Positions 7,839 through 16,067 of a DNA stretch of 64,000 nt are shown piece by piece. The translations under genes were made by a program, and so were the position numbers. Source of the stretch: Nitrospira sp. CR1.2 (lineage in GTDB: Bacteria > Nitrospirota > Nitrospiria > Nitrospirales > Nitrospiraceae); NCBI GenBank assembly GCA_014055495.1, contig WIAG01000001.1, forward strand, positions 121,614-185,613, read 5' to 3'. The notes below the pieces were generated by a model that had not been told where the DNA came from, ran no database searches, and saw only the letters and a list, made by a program, of their open reading frames with translations. Every line of letters starts with the position of its first letter. Positions within the stretch are counted from its first letter, which is position 1.

Positions 7839-7868
7839 TTGGACGGCATCCTTTTCTAGTGCTAGGAT
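7839..7868 (+). promoter_or_regulatory. possible promoter of the toxin-antitoxin pair
   Basis: TTGGAC (7839-7844), 18-bp spacer, TAGGAT (7863-7868), about 75 bp before the antitoxin start. The match to the sigma70 consensus is moderate and no operator palindrome is obvious. Confidence 0.35.
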
Positions 7869-7941
7869 ACGAGCATTCTGATTGCCGATGAACAGCAGAG
7901 AGACCGAGGCTGTCCCTGCTCCTGGAGAATGTAGGTGATGT

Positions 7942-8142
7942 ATGAGCAAAGTGGAAGCGATTGAGCAGCAGATTGAAAAACTTTCCTCCGATGAACTTGC
8001 CGCGTTTCGCCGATGGTATGTGGCATTTGATGCAGAGGCATGGGATCGCCAGTTCGAAAATGATGTGAAGGCCGGTAGGCTTGATGCCCTCGCTGAAAAA
8101 GCTCTTCGTGCCCATACCTCAGGTCAGTCTAGGCCGCTTTGA
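7942..8142 (+). CDS. antitoxin of RelE/ParE-type pair
   Basis: A 66-residue, highly charged helical protein. The opening MSKVEAIEQQIEKLSSDELAAF is a pattern I know from small antitoxins paired with RelE/ParE toxins, where the C-terminal part wraps the toxin. No DNA-binding domain is obvious. The stop codon overlaps the start of the next gene as TTGA, so translation is coupled, as usual for antitoxin-first operons. Its identity rests mainly on the adjacent toxin. Confidence 0.7.
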   Translation: MSKVEAIEQQIEKLSSDELAAFRRWYVAFDAEAWDRQFENDVKAGRLDALAEKALRAHTSGQSRPL

Positions 8143-8396
8143 TCCATCATACCTCACCGGAATTTTGGGCCTGTTATAATGCCCTTCCTGCTACAATCCG
8201 CGAGCAAGCTGACCGCGCGTTTGAATTATTAAAGGCCAACCCGCGACATCCGTCGCTGCATTTCAAGCAAGTAGGTCGGTTTTGGTCTGCACGTGCAGGT
8301 CTTCAGTATCGAGCGGTTGGAGTGGAAGCGCCTGACGGCATCGTCTGGTTTTGGATCGGCACACACGCGGAGTACGACAAACTTATCCAGAAGTAG
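8139..8396 (+). CDS. RelE/ParE-superfamily toxin
   Basis: The 85-residue protein begins at a TTG overlapping the antitoxin stop. The pattern EFWACYNALPATIREQADRA, LLKANPRHPSLHFKQVG, WSARAGLQYRAVGVE and IVWFWIGTHAEYDKLI follows the RelE fold: two helices, then a beta sheet with R-x-h-Y-R and a final W-h-G-x-H-x-x-Y-D motif. These toxins usually cleave mRNA at the ribosome or block gyrase; which applies cannot be told. The histidine and arginines expected at the active face are present. The module sits between direct repeats next to the IS scar. Confidence 0.8.
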   Translation: MIHHTSPEFWACYNALPATIREQADRAFELLKANPRHPSLHFKQVGRFWSARAGLQYRAVGVEAPDGIVWFWIGTHAEYDKLIQK

Positions 8397-8491
8397 GAGG
8401 GCAGCCAACCGGTCTCTATCCCGCCGCAAGGTTCCTTTCAAGTTTTCCTTCCTCCCATCTCCACACCAGGGGGGGCTTGGTGTGCCACAAA

Positions 8492-8562
8492 CTGTGCGCG
8501 CCCAACGAGGGGAGTCTGCGACCGCGCGTTGCGCGAGCAGTTAGGAGACCATCAGGCCAGCC
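8492..8562 (+). repeat. direct repeat copy 2 flanking toxin-antitoxin module
   Basis: Second copy of the 7717-7785 repeat, about 775 bp away. A shorter shared word GCATTCTGATTG follows both copies (7872-7883 and 8632-8643). The remaining sequence up to 8677 shows no gene. Confidence 0.75.
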
Positions 8563-8677
8563 CCGTCCTCCCACTCTTGCATCTCTGTCTTTTCCCCTCG
8601 TACAATGACGAACTCCAAGCTAACCCTTTGGCATTCTGATTGTTTCGGAGTGCCGGACCGATACAAGGGCCGTCTTC

Positions 8678-10576
8678 ATGCGGGTTGAGTATACAAAGGG
8701 CGAGCGGGCGTCGCGCGAGCTGATCATGCTCCAGCGCCAGTCATCCGAGGCCGCCGCCGGCCGGAAGATGAAGGTCATGCTCATCTTTCCGCCCGACTGG
8801 TTCCCGTCCGAGCCCTATCTGAGTCTCCCGTCCCTCACCGCCGTCCTCCGCCAAGCCGGGCATCAGGTCGTTCAAAAAGACATCAACCTCGAGATGTGGG
8901 ATTGGTACTTCAGCGAAGACTTTCTCAAGAAGGTCTTGCGCAAGGTGCCGCAGCAGCTGGATCGCCTGAGGAAGCTGGCGAAGAAGCGCGAGTTGGAGGA
9001 CTGGGAAAACGATCTTCAGCTGCAGCTTTGCGAGGTGAGCCGCCAGCGGATCGACGAACTGATCAGGAAGGCGGAGCAGGCCAAGGCGATCATTCGTGGC
9101 GAAATCTTCTACGAAATCGATCAGTTGGAGTGGGCGATTCAAGTCTTTCGTGAAGTCACCGCAGTGATCTCGCTGGTCTATGCCCCGGCGCGGATCTGTA
9201 TGCCGCCGATGGAGACCAGCCTCTCCTACAAGGTGTTCGTCTCCAGCGAAGTCATCGAGGCGGTGAACGACACGCAGGTGAATATCTATCGCGATGTGTT
9301 CGAGCAGCTGGTGAAGCCGGCCATTGAGGCGGAGCAGCCGGATGTGGTCGGCATCTCGATCGTCTTGCAGCAGCAGATGTTTTCTTCGATGACCTTCTGC
9401 GCGCTCATCAAGCAGCACTTTCCCCACATTCATGTGACGATCGGCGGCAACACGGTCACGCGTTTGCGCGATGTGCTCCCGCAGTCGCCGCTGTTCCAGT
9501 ACTTCGACAGCGCCGTCGTGTATGAAGGGGAGACGGCGTTCGTGCAACTCGTCTCGGCGGTGGGAGCGAAGCAGAGCCTGGCGGATGTGCCGAACACCAT
9601 CTATAAGGATGCGACCGGCGTGCATGTGTCCGCGACCAGTTTCGCCGAAGAGATGCACTCGCTGCCGCCGCCGGATTTCGACGGCCTGCCGCTGGAAAAA
9701 TATTTCGTTCCGACCAAGATTCTGCCGTACCTGGCGACGCGCGGCTGTTATTGGGGCCGCTGCGAGTTCTGCGATCACGGAGAAGGTTACACGGCAGGCT
9801 ACCGGAGTAAAAAGATTCAGGACATTCTGGGCGAGATTACCTACCTGCGCGACAAGTACGGAGCGAAACACTTTCATTTCACCGATGAGTCCTATCCGCC
9901 CGCCCTGTTTCGCAAGCTGACGCGCGGGCTGATCGACAGCCACATGGGCATTGCCTGGACGACGCACATGCGGTTCGAGAAGAGTCTGCTGGAAGATCAG
10001 GTCTGGCAGGATGCGAAAGACAGCGGCTGCAAGTATCTCCACTTTGGGTATGAGTCGGGGAACGAGCGGGTGCTGAGGCTGATGGACAAGGCCACCACCA
10101 CTGAAATCATGACGAAACACTTGAAGTATACCGCCGAAGCCGGCATCTGGAATCACTGCATGGGCTTCTTCGGTTTTCCCGGCGAGACGCGCGAGGAGGC
10201 TTGGTCGTCGGTGCAGTTCCTGGAGCAGAACAAGGAGCACGTCCATTCGCTCGGCTTCGGGACATTCGATCTGGGCCGGCACAATCCGGTGGCCAAGAAC
10301 CCGGAGAAGTTCGGCGTCACGGCGTACAAGAACCCCGAGTGGGATCTGGCGCTGGATTATTACTTCACGGTGAAGCAGGGCTTGAGCATCGAAGAGGCGG
10401 AGCGGGTGTTCGAGGAATTCGAGCGGAACCACAATCCCGGCTGGGACCTGCGGCTGTTCATCCGCGAATATATCTTTCTCTATATCGCGCGGTTCGGGTT
10501 GCAGAAGCTGCCGGATTTGCAGTATCGCTCGGCGAAGATTGCCGGAGCGTCGCCGACGTTGGCAGGGAAAATGTAA
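8678..10576 (+). CDS. B12-binding-domain radical SAM protein (copy 1)
   Basis: 632 residues. An N-terminal Rossmann-like part begins KVMLIFPPDWFPSEPYLSLPSL and is completed by VVGISIVLQQQMF and VTIGGNTVTRL near residue 260, the outline of a cobalamin-binding domain split by a charged helical insert (about 75-200). The radical SAM core starts at YLATRGCYWGRCEFCDHG with cysteines 357, 362 and 365, spacing CX4CX2C rather than the usual CX3CX2C. FTDESYPP and GFPGETREE are later core motifs. An in-frame ATG at 8726 is an alternative start. Substrate unknown; similar proteins methylate or rearrange lipids, cofactors or peptides. The next gene is a paralogue of the same layout. Confidence 0.85.
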   Translation: MRVEYTKGERASRELIMLQRQSSEAAAGRKMKVMLIFPPDWFPSEPYLSLPSLTAVLRQAGHQVVQKDINLEMWDWYFSEDFLKKVLRKVPQQLDRLRKLAKKRELEDWENDLQLQLCEVSRQRIDELIRKAEQAKAIIRGEIFYEIDQLEWAIQVFREVTAVISLVYAPARICMPPMETSLSYKVFVSSEVIEAVNDTQVNIYRDVFEQLVKPAIEAEQPDVVGISIVLQQQMFSSMTFCALIKQHFPHIHVTIGGNTVTRLRDVLPQSPLFQYFDSAVVYEGETAFVQLVSAVGAKQSLADVPNTIYKDATGVHVSATSFAEEMHSLPPPDFDGLPLEKYFVPTKILPYLATRGCYWGRCEFCDHGEGYTAGYRSKKIQDILGEITYLRDKYGAKHFHFTDESYPPALFRKLTRGLIDSHMGIAWTTHMRFEKSLLEDQVWQDAKDSGCKYLHFGYESGNERVLRLMDKATTTEIMTKHLKYTAEAGIWNHCMGFFGFPGETREEAWSSVQFLEQNKEHVHSLGFGTFDLGRHNPVAKNPEKFGVTAYKNPEWDLALDYYFTVKQGLSIEEAERVFEEFERNHNPGWDLRLFIREYIFLYIARFGLQKLPDLQYRSAKIAGASPTLAGKM

Positions 10577-10585
10577 GCGTGTGAG

Positions 10586-10697
10586 ACGCCGGGGGTGGCC
10601 CCGGCGTTCGTATCTCGTGAATCGTGAAGCGCACAAAGGCTAACGGCCACTTCTCGTCTGGTGTTGGTCGCGAGATACGCTTCACGAACGACGAGAT
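10586..10697 (+). promoter_or_regulatory. two intergenic stem-loops between the paired radical SAM genes
   Basis: ACGCCGGGG (10586-10594) pairs with CCCCGGCGT (10599-10607), a perfect 9-bp stem without T-tract. Next to it ATCTCGTGAATCGTGAAGCG (10612-10631) is largely complementary to 10678-10697, forming a longer interrupted stem over a 46-nt loop. They could attenuate or stabilise the transcript between the two genes. Function is inferred only from structure. Confidence 0.4.
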
Positions 10698-10748
10698 GCG
10701 GCGTGTGAATGATACGCCAGAGGGCAAGTCGATACATCGAAGGAACAT

Positions 10749-12716
10749 ATGAGTAGTAGCGGCTTGGTTCAAATCGACGGGCTGACGCCGATCAAAAAGG
10801 AAGATCGGAAGCAGTCGAAGGTCATGTTGCTGTTCCCGCCGGAGTGGGTGCCGACGGCGCCCTATCTCGCCCTTCCCATGTTGACGGCCGTGTTGCGCGA
10901 AGCGGGGCATACCGTGGTGCAACGCGACATCAATATCGAGATGTACGACCACTTCTTCAGCATGGAGTTTCTGATCTGGGTGAAGGGCCGCTTGGGCATG
11001 CACCTCAAGCCCCTCCAGGACAAGGAGAAGGCCGGCACGTTGACCGAGCTGGAATCCCATCAAAAGGCCGTGCTGGAGCAGGCGTACGCGGTGGACGTGT
11101 TCGACCTCGCGGAGCGGGCCGAAGATGCGAAGCTGGTCGTACGCGGGGAGCGGTTCTACGATGCGGAAAAATTGGAACGCGCGCTGAATACCTTTCGAGA
11201 GGCGATGCAGTACATCTCGGCCGCCTACTATCCGGCCTCGCTCGTGTTTTATCCGATGGAAAGCAATCTGGGCTATCGCCCCGGCGTCTCGAAGGAAGTG
11301 TTCGCCTGCCTGGACGATGAGCGCGTGAACGTCTATCGCGACATCTGCAATCAGTTGGTGCTGCCCAGCGTGAGCAAGGAAAAGCCGGCAGTGATCGGCA
11401 TCTCCATCGGCACACAGATGCAGCTGATGGCCGGCCTCACGTTTTGCAAGATGATCAAGGAGAGTTTTCCTGAGATTCGCGTCGTGGTCGGCGGGAACGT
11501 CGTGACGCGGTTGCAGGAAGAATGGGCGCATCACGAGCGGTTCTTCACCGAGGTGTTCGACGCGGCGATTTTGTACGAAGGCGAACATGCGCTGCTTTGG
11601 TATCTGGAAGCCGTGAACGGCCAGCGGGCAATGGAGCAGGTGCCCAATCTCATGTATCGCGACGTGGACGGCGTGAAGCAGAGCAAGGAGGTCTACACGG
11701 AGAAGACCTCGGCCCTGCCGTTGCCTGACTTCGACGGCCTGCCGCTGGATCGTTATTTCGTTCCCGAGCGAATCATTCCCTATCTCGCCACGCGCGGGTG
11801 CTACTGGGGTCGGTGCACGTTCTGCGATCACGGTCAGGGTTATTTCGATCAGTATCGCGGCATGAGCGCGCAGCATGTGGTGGAACAGGTCACGGCGTTG
11901 AGGGATAAGTACAACTGCCGCCACTTCTTGTTTTCCGACGAATCCTATCCACCCGCGCTGTTCAAGAAGGTGTCGCAACTACTCGTCGAGCGAAACGTCG
12001 GCATCAAGTGGACGACGTTGATCCGTTTCGAAGAGACGTTACAAGATCAAGCCATTTGGGATCTGGCGGCGAAGGCCGGCTGCTGCACCTTGTATTACGG
12101 CATGGAGTCGGCGAACGAGCGCGTCCTGAACCTGATGGATAAACATGCGCGGAAGAGCGTGATTCAGAACAATCTGCACCAGGCGGCCAAGGCCGGGATC
12201 TGGAACCACGTGATGGCGTTTTACGGGTTCCCGGGCGAAACGCGCGATGAGGCGTTGGAAACGCGGCAGTTCGTCATCGACAATCAGCCGGTCATTCATT
12301 CGGTCGAGCTGTTTTATTTCGTGGCGTACCGTCACACGCCGATGGTGCGCAATCCGGACAGGTTCGGCATCACGATTCATAAGCAGGAAGAGTACGACCT
12401 GCCGCTGGATTACTACTATACGCTGAACGAGCCGGTGGGAATTTCCTGCCTCGACGCCATGCAGCTGTGCGAAGAGTTTTATAAGAACGACTTTCAGCCC
12501 TGGGCGGTGCGGGTGAACAGCCGGGAGCATGTGTTCCTCTATATCTCCAAGTTCGGCACCAACAAGCTGCCGCAGATTTATGCGGCCACGAAAGAGGGCG
12601 CGAGGACGGAAGGGGTGTCGGGTCTCGTCACTTGGCCGATGGCCGTCGCCGAAGGGGCTGGTGAGAAAGACGGGGAGACGTCGCTCTCACGGGTGGTCTC
12701 CCATGGCGTCGAGTAG
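10749..12716 (+). CDS. B12-binding-domain radical SAM protein (copy 2)
   Basis: 655 residues, collinear with the preceding gene product: KVMLLFPPEWVPTAPYLALPML, VVQRDINIEMYDHFF, IGISIGTQMQL, VVVGGNVVTRL, then YLATRGCYWGRCTFCDHG with cysteines 351, 356 and 359 (CX4CX2C again). FSDESYPPALF and FYGFPGETRDE are shared with copy 1. The helical insert inside the cobalamin domain is present but divergent, so substrates may differ. GAAGGA lies 4-5 nt before the ATG. The last 40 residues form a polar tail absent from copy 1. A hairpin repeat starts two bases after the stop. Confidence 0.86.
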   Translation: MSSSGLVQIDGLTPIKKEDRKQSKVMLLFPPEWVPTAPYLALPMLTAVLREAGHTVVQRDINIEMYDHFFSMEFLIWVKGRLGMHLKPLQDKEKAGTLTELESHQKAVLEQAYAVDVFDLAERAEDAKLVVRGERFYDAEKLERALNTFREAMQYISAAYYPASLVFYPMESNLGYRPGVSKEVFACLDDERVNVYRDICNQLVLPSVSKEKPAVIGISIGTQMQLMAGLTFCKMIKESFPEIRVVVGGNVVTRLQEEWAHHERFFTEVFDAAILYEGEHALLWYLEAVNGQRAMEQVPNLMYRDVDGVKQSKEVYTEKTSALPLPDFDGLPLDRYFVPERIIPYLATRGCYWGRCTFCDHGQGYFDQYRGMSAQHVVEQVTALRDKYNCRHFLFSDESYPPALFKKVSQLLVERNVGIKWTTLIRFEETLQDQAIWDLAAKAGCCTLYYGMESANERVLNLMDKHARKSVIQNNLHQAAKAGIWNHVMAFYGFPGETRDEALETRQFVIDNQPVIHSVELFYFVAYRHTPMVRNPDRFGITIHKQEEYDLPLDYYYTLNEPVGISCLDAMQLCEEFYKNDFQPWAVRVNSREHVFLYISKFGTNKLPQIYAATKEGARTEGVSGLVTWPMAVAEGAGEKDGETSLSRVVSHGVE

Positions 12717-12717
12717 T

Positions 12718-12840
12718 AGGCTGCTGAAAACGGCCTCGCGCGTCGTTCTCGGCTCATCAAAATCCTCAACGTACCCCTGAAGGGTACGCCTCCGGTTTTG
12801 ACTCACCTGCGGCCTAGCGGGAGGCCGTTTTGAGCAGCCT
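12718..12840 (+). repeat. hairpin repeat R1 (type A)
   Basis: The outer arms 12718-12737 and 12821-12840 pair at 19 of 20 positions, and the inner arms CGTACCC/GGGTACG form an apical stem. The inner sequence TCAAAATCC...GGTTTTGA defines type A. It begins 2 bp after the stop of the second radical SAM gene. There is no T-tract, so it is not a standard terminator. Confidence 0.85.
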
Positions 12841-12853
12841 GGGGATGCGGAGT

Positions 12854-12980
12854 ACCGGATGATGAAAACGCCATCTCACGGCGTTCTCGGTCGGCTGTCT
12901 CCCTGCGACGTACCGCAAGGGTACGCCTCAGTCGCCACCCTCCCTGCGGCCTTGTGACATGACGTTTTTGATCATCCGGT
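12854..12980 (+). repeat. hairpin repeat R2 (type B)
   Basis: Outer arms ACCGGATGATGAAAACG and CGTTTTTGATCATCCGGT. The apex is GTACC-GCAA-GGGTAC within GCGAC...GTCGC, which defines type B. It follows R1 by 13 bp, so two copies stand in tandem. Confidence 0.85.
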
Positions 12981-13054
12981 GGGGGACGTGGAAGATGTAT
13001 GGCGTGAAAGGTGAAACGTTAACGTAAGAGTTGGGATTCGGAAAGCTCACTGAG

Positions 13055-13348
13055 TTATTGAGCAGACGTGTCACCTTTTGCGTTTGACGTCTCACGCTCA
13101 TGGCTGCTCGCCTCCTCGGGAACGACGAACGCAGCGAGTAAGGCATATGAAGTCTCGACGAGGCGGGTCATCTCCTCGGCTTTTGTATAGGCCTGCATGT
13201 ATTTCTTTGGGTTGTTTGTGAGGTTGGCAAAGCGCTGAGGTGCCCAGGTGTGGAGCAGGGCGTCGCGCTGCTGATTGAGTTGGTCGAGGGTATAGGGCTG
13301 CGAGAGTGCGAAGAGTGCGACAGCCTTGGCCAGCCGGTCGTCGGTCAT
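13055..13348 (-). CDS. small degenerate J-domain-like protein
   Basis: 97 residues. The segment YTLDQLNQQRDALLHTW, ANLTNNPKKYMQAYTKAEEM, LVETSYALL follows the helix pattern of a DnaJ J-domain, but the HPD tripeptide between helices II and III is replaced (HTWAPQRF), so DnaK stimulation is unlikely. The last 25 residues are polar. The ATG at 13348 follows GGGAAA; the open frame upstream to 13441 runs into the neighbour's start and looks random. It is divergent from the third radical SAM gene with a 73-bp gap, so shared regulation is possible. Confidence 0.6.
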   Translation of the reverse strand: MTDDRLAKAVALFALSQPYTLDQLNQQRDALLHTWAPQRFANLTNNPKKYMQAYTKAEEMTRLVETSYALLAAFVVPEEASSHERETSNAKGDTSAQ

Positions 13349-13421
13349 AGCGAAAGTTTCCCGGTTCGATCCTGACGTTGTCAAATGGAGTCTTCGTCGT
13401 CCCAGGGGCGACAGGCAAGGG

Positions 13422-14672
13422 ATGTCACCTGTGGCCACCACGCTTCCGATTTTTCAGCCGACCCCGATCTTCAAGGATCGCACCGACTATCGGCAGGTGC
13501 TCATCAGGGAAATGGACGCGGGGAAAATTCCCCTGAGTCTCGGCCGTGACTGCCCGGTCAAATGCGAGTTCTGCTATGAGCTCGATCACTCCTACCGCGA
13601 AACACTTGATCCACCCAAGACCAGCGATGAGGATTGGAAGTTTATCCTCGACTACATCAGTCGCAAGCCCACCGATCCTACGCAGTTCTGGTGCCTCGGC
13701 GGCAATGAGTTCATGGAATGGACCGATCTGTTCCTCCACCCCAAGGCGATGGAGTGGGTCGAAGACTTTTTGAAATACACCGACAAAAGCATTCAGTTTT
13801 TTACTGTCGGCTTTGTGCATGTGCCCAAGATCCATCAACTGGTAGCGCAGTATCCTGGTCGGATCAACTTTGAGCTCTCGGTCATCACGCTCAGCGACTA
13901 TCGGCAGCGGCTGATGCCCCATGCGCCGTCCGTCAAGCATCTGATGAAGGTGCTGGACGGACCTGCCGTGTCTTCCGCCAATTTTTATGCGTTCGACCAG
14001 CACACCATGTCAAAGGATGCGGCGACGATCTCCGCGATCAATACACAATGCGTGCTCTGGATGGGAACGCTCACCCCCGTGCGGGGGCTCAAGGAGGAGA
14101 CGGCCTCGCTCATGCGGCAGGGACGGAAGTTCCTGCCGGAGGAAGCGACGCGGATCTATCAGTTGGGCTTGCCGAATCTGCAGACCATTCACACCGAATC
14201 TTATGCCACGGCCTTTTTGAGCCGTCGCCGCATCGTCAGCCTGTTCGATTCGTTGGAACTGGAGAAAAAGGATACGGTGGTGACGGCAGGGAGCGTGCAC
14301 AAGATTCTGACCATGTTCCGGAAGCATCGCGCGAAGTTTCTCTACGTCCCCAATGCGTTGCTCAGCGGGGATTCCGATTGCACAGTGCTGTTGACCTTCG
14401 ACGACATCGCGAGGAGGCTGACGAAAGAGAAAGTCATCCACGTGCCGAAATGTATCATGCAGTCGGGGCGGGGCCCCTATACGGATATCACCGGCGTGAG
14501 TTTGGAGCAGTTCACCAAGAAAACCGGTGTGCGCGTGAAGGTGCTGCACAAGATCGACACCCGGTTCGCCAATCAGCAGCTTTACCGTCACGGCTCGCTG
14601 CAGAACTATGTGGAGCAATACCTGAACAGTCCGTTACGGCCTGCGTATGAGGCCATCCCCCGGCCGGCATAG
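13422..14672 (+). CDS. radical SAM protein with DUF512-like C-terminal region
   Basis: 416 residues. The cluster motif CPVKCEFCY (Cys44, 48, 51) has the canonical CX3CX2C spacing and sits unusually close to the N-terminus. The core continues with FWCLGGNEFMEW. The C-terminal part FLYVPNALLSGDSDCTVLL, DIARRL, HVPKCIMQSGRGPYTDITG resembles the DUF512 domain (family pattern 'vpNxffG..vtVaGLltg.Dl..l'). No cobalamin domain is present. I chose the ATG at 13422, where AGGGGCGACAGG precedes. Substrate unknown; the grouping with two B12-type radical SAM genes suggests but does not prove a common pathway. Confidence 0.75.
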   Translation: MSPVATTLPIFQPTPIFKDRTDYRQVLIREMDAGKIPLSLGRDCPVKCEFCYELDHSYRETLDPPKTSDEDWKFILDYISRKPTDPTQFWCLGGNEFMEWTDLFLHPKAMEWVEDFLKYTDKSIQFFTVGFVHVPKIHQLVAQYPGRINFELSVITLSDYRQRLMPHAPSVKHLMKVLDGPAVSSANFYAFDQHTMSKDAATISAINTQCVLWMGTLTPVRGLKEETASLMRQGRKFLPEEATRIYQLGLPNLQTIHTESYATAFLSRRRIVSLFDSLELEKKDTVVTAGSVHKILTMFRKHRAKFLYVPNALLSGDSDCTVLLTFDDIARRLTKEKVIHVPKCIMQSGRGPYTDITGVSLEQFTKKTGVRVKVLHKIDTRFANQQLYRHGSLQNYVEQYLNSPLRPAYEAIPRPA

Positions 14673-14673
14673 C

Positions 14674-14795
14674 AGGCTGCTGAAAACGGCCTCGCGCGTC
14701 GTTCTCGGCTCGTCAAAATCCTCAACGTACCGCTGAGGGTACGCCTGTGGTTTTGACTCGCCTGCGGCCTAGCGGGACGCCGTTTTGACCAGCCT
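14674..14795 (+). repeat. hairpin repeat R3 (type A)
   Basis: Almost identical to R1 (about 90 percent by eye). Arms AGGCTGCTGAAAACGGC and GCCGTTTTGACCAGCCT, apex CGTACC-GCTGA-GGGTACG. It starts 2 bp after the radical SAM stop codon, the same placement as R1. Confidence 0.85.
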
Positions 14796-14929
14796 GAGCA
14801 CATCAGTCAGCGACTCTGGAGTGTATCCTGCCCACAGAACCCCTCTCTCCTGCCCTGTACAACGGTGTCTCCTCTTGCAAAAAAATCCGACTCGGGGCAA
14901 CATGCCGCCAGTATCACGTTGAGGAGGTT

Positions 14930-15859
14930 ATGCCCGGGCTGAGACGCTTGCACTTCTACCAAGCCGATGTGTTTACCGATGCACCGTTCGGCGGTAATCC
15001 GGTGGCCGTGTTTCCCGACGCCGACGGATTGACGGATGTGGAGTTGCAACAAATTGCCCGTGAGATGAACCTCTCCGAAACGGTCTTTGTCTTTCCGCCG
15101 ACCGACCAGGCGGCGGTGGTCAAGATGCGCATCTTTACGCCGACGCAGGAAATTCCCTTCGCAGGCCATCCCGTCATCGGGACCTTCTTCGTGTTAGGTA
15201 CGTTGGATCGTTTCGCGCTCCGGGAGCCGGTCACGCGGGTGCTGCAGGAATGCAATCTCGGGTTGTTTCCCGTCGATATCCATTCCCATGACGGGGTGAT
15301 CGAACGCGTGGTGATGGCGCAGCCGAGCCCGGAGTTCCTGGACGTGATCGATGAACCTGAAGCGCTCTTCGCCATCGCCCGCTCCTTGGGCATCTCCAAG
15401 TCCGCCGTGACCGAAACCCGTTTTCCCGTGCAGGTGGTGTCGACGGGGCTGCCGGTGATCATCGTGCCGGTGCGCACCCTCACCGCGGTGCGGTCGATCG
15501 TTCCCGATGTGGCGGCCATCGCCGACCTGTCTCAGCAGTATGGCGCGAACGGGATGATGGTGTTCAGCACGATGACGGTCGAACAATCGTCCACCGTTCA
15601 TACGCGCATGTTCGCGCCCTTGATCGGCATCGTGGAGGATCCTGCGACGGGAAGCGCGAGCGGCGCGTTGGGCGCCTATCTGGTGCAGCACGGGGTGGTC
15701 GACATTAGACCGGAAACCGAGATCACCGCCGAGCAGGGGTATGAGATCGACCGCCCGTCGCGCATCTTCATTCAAGTAAACTCCGACGACGATGCGATTC
15801 AGGGGGTGATGGTCGGCGGGGAGGCGGTCATGGTGGTGGAGGGAACGCTCACCTTTTAG
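14930..15859 (+). CDS. PhzF-family isomerase/epimerase-like protein
   Basis: 309 residues with the hallmark PhzF patterns: FTDAPFGGNPVAVFPDA near the N-terminus, REMNLSETVFVFP (with the conserved Glu that acts as general acid/base), RIFTPTQEIPFAGHPVIGT, and EDPATGSASGALGAYL in the second half. The two halves form the diaminopimelate-epimerase-like double fold. Known members isomerise aromatic metabolites; most are of unknown substrate. GAGGAGGT lies 4 nt before the ATG. It stands alone between two hairpin repeats, so there is no pathway clue. Confidence 0.9.
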   Translation: MPGLRRLHFYQADVFTDAPFGGNPVAVFPDADGLTDVELQQIAREMNLSETVFVFPPTDQAAVVKMRIFTPTQEIPFAGHPVIGTFFVLGTLDRFALREPVTRVLQECNLGLFPVDIHSHDGVIERVVMAQPSPEFLDVIDEPEALFAIARSLGISKSAVTETRFPVQVVSTGLPVIIVPVRTLTAVRSIVPDVAAIADLSQQYGANGMMVFSTMTVEQSSTVHTRMFAPLIGIVEDPATGSASGALGAYLVQHGVVDIRPETEITAEQGYEIDRPSRIFIQVNSDDDAIQGVMVGGEAVMVVEGTLTF

Positions 15860-15862
15860 CCT

Positions 15863-15980
15863 GACGATGAAAACGCCATCTCACTGCGTTCTCGGTCGCC
15901 CGTCTCCCTGCGACGTACCACAAGGGTACGACTCAGTCGCCGCGCTCCCTGCGGCCTTGTGACAGGGCGTTTTGATCGTC
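15863..15980 (+). repeat. hairpin repeat R4 (type B)
   Basis: Arms GACGATGAAAACGCC and GGCGTTTTGATCGTC, with type B apex GTACC-ACAA-GGGTAC. It begins 3 bp after the PhzF-like stop. The outer six bases differ from R1-R3 but still pair with each other. Confidence 0.85.
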
Positions 15981-16067
15981 CTGCGGGAGATGGTTAAGGA
16001 CCTGTACTCTCGGAATCACAGTGCGGCGTGAAACGTCATGTAGTCATGAATTCCAGGTGAGGATGTT

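Noticed and set aside
8741..10636. A 631-codon minus-strand frame opposite the first radical SAM gene (and others at 10458-11978, 2595-3833 and 62085-63179)
   Set aside because: These mirror the codon structure of strong plus-strand genes in GC-rich DNA and encode His/Arg-rich sequence with no family pattern.
12718..12840. Hairpin repeats as ordinary rho-independent terminators
   Set aside because: Stems lack a following T-tract, are much longer than terminators and also occur in tandem arrays with no gene between copies.
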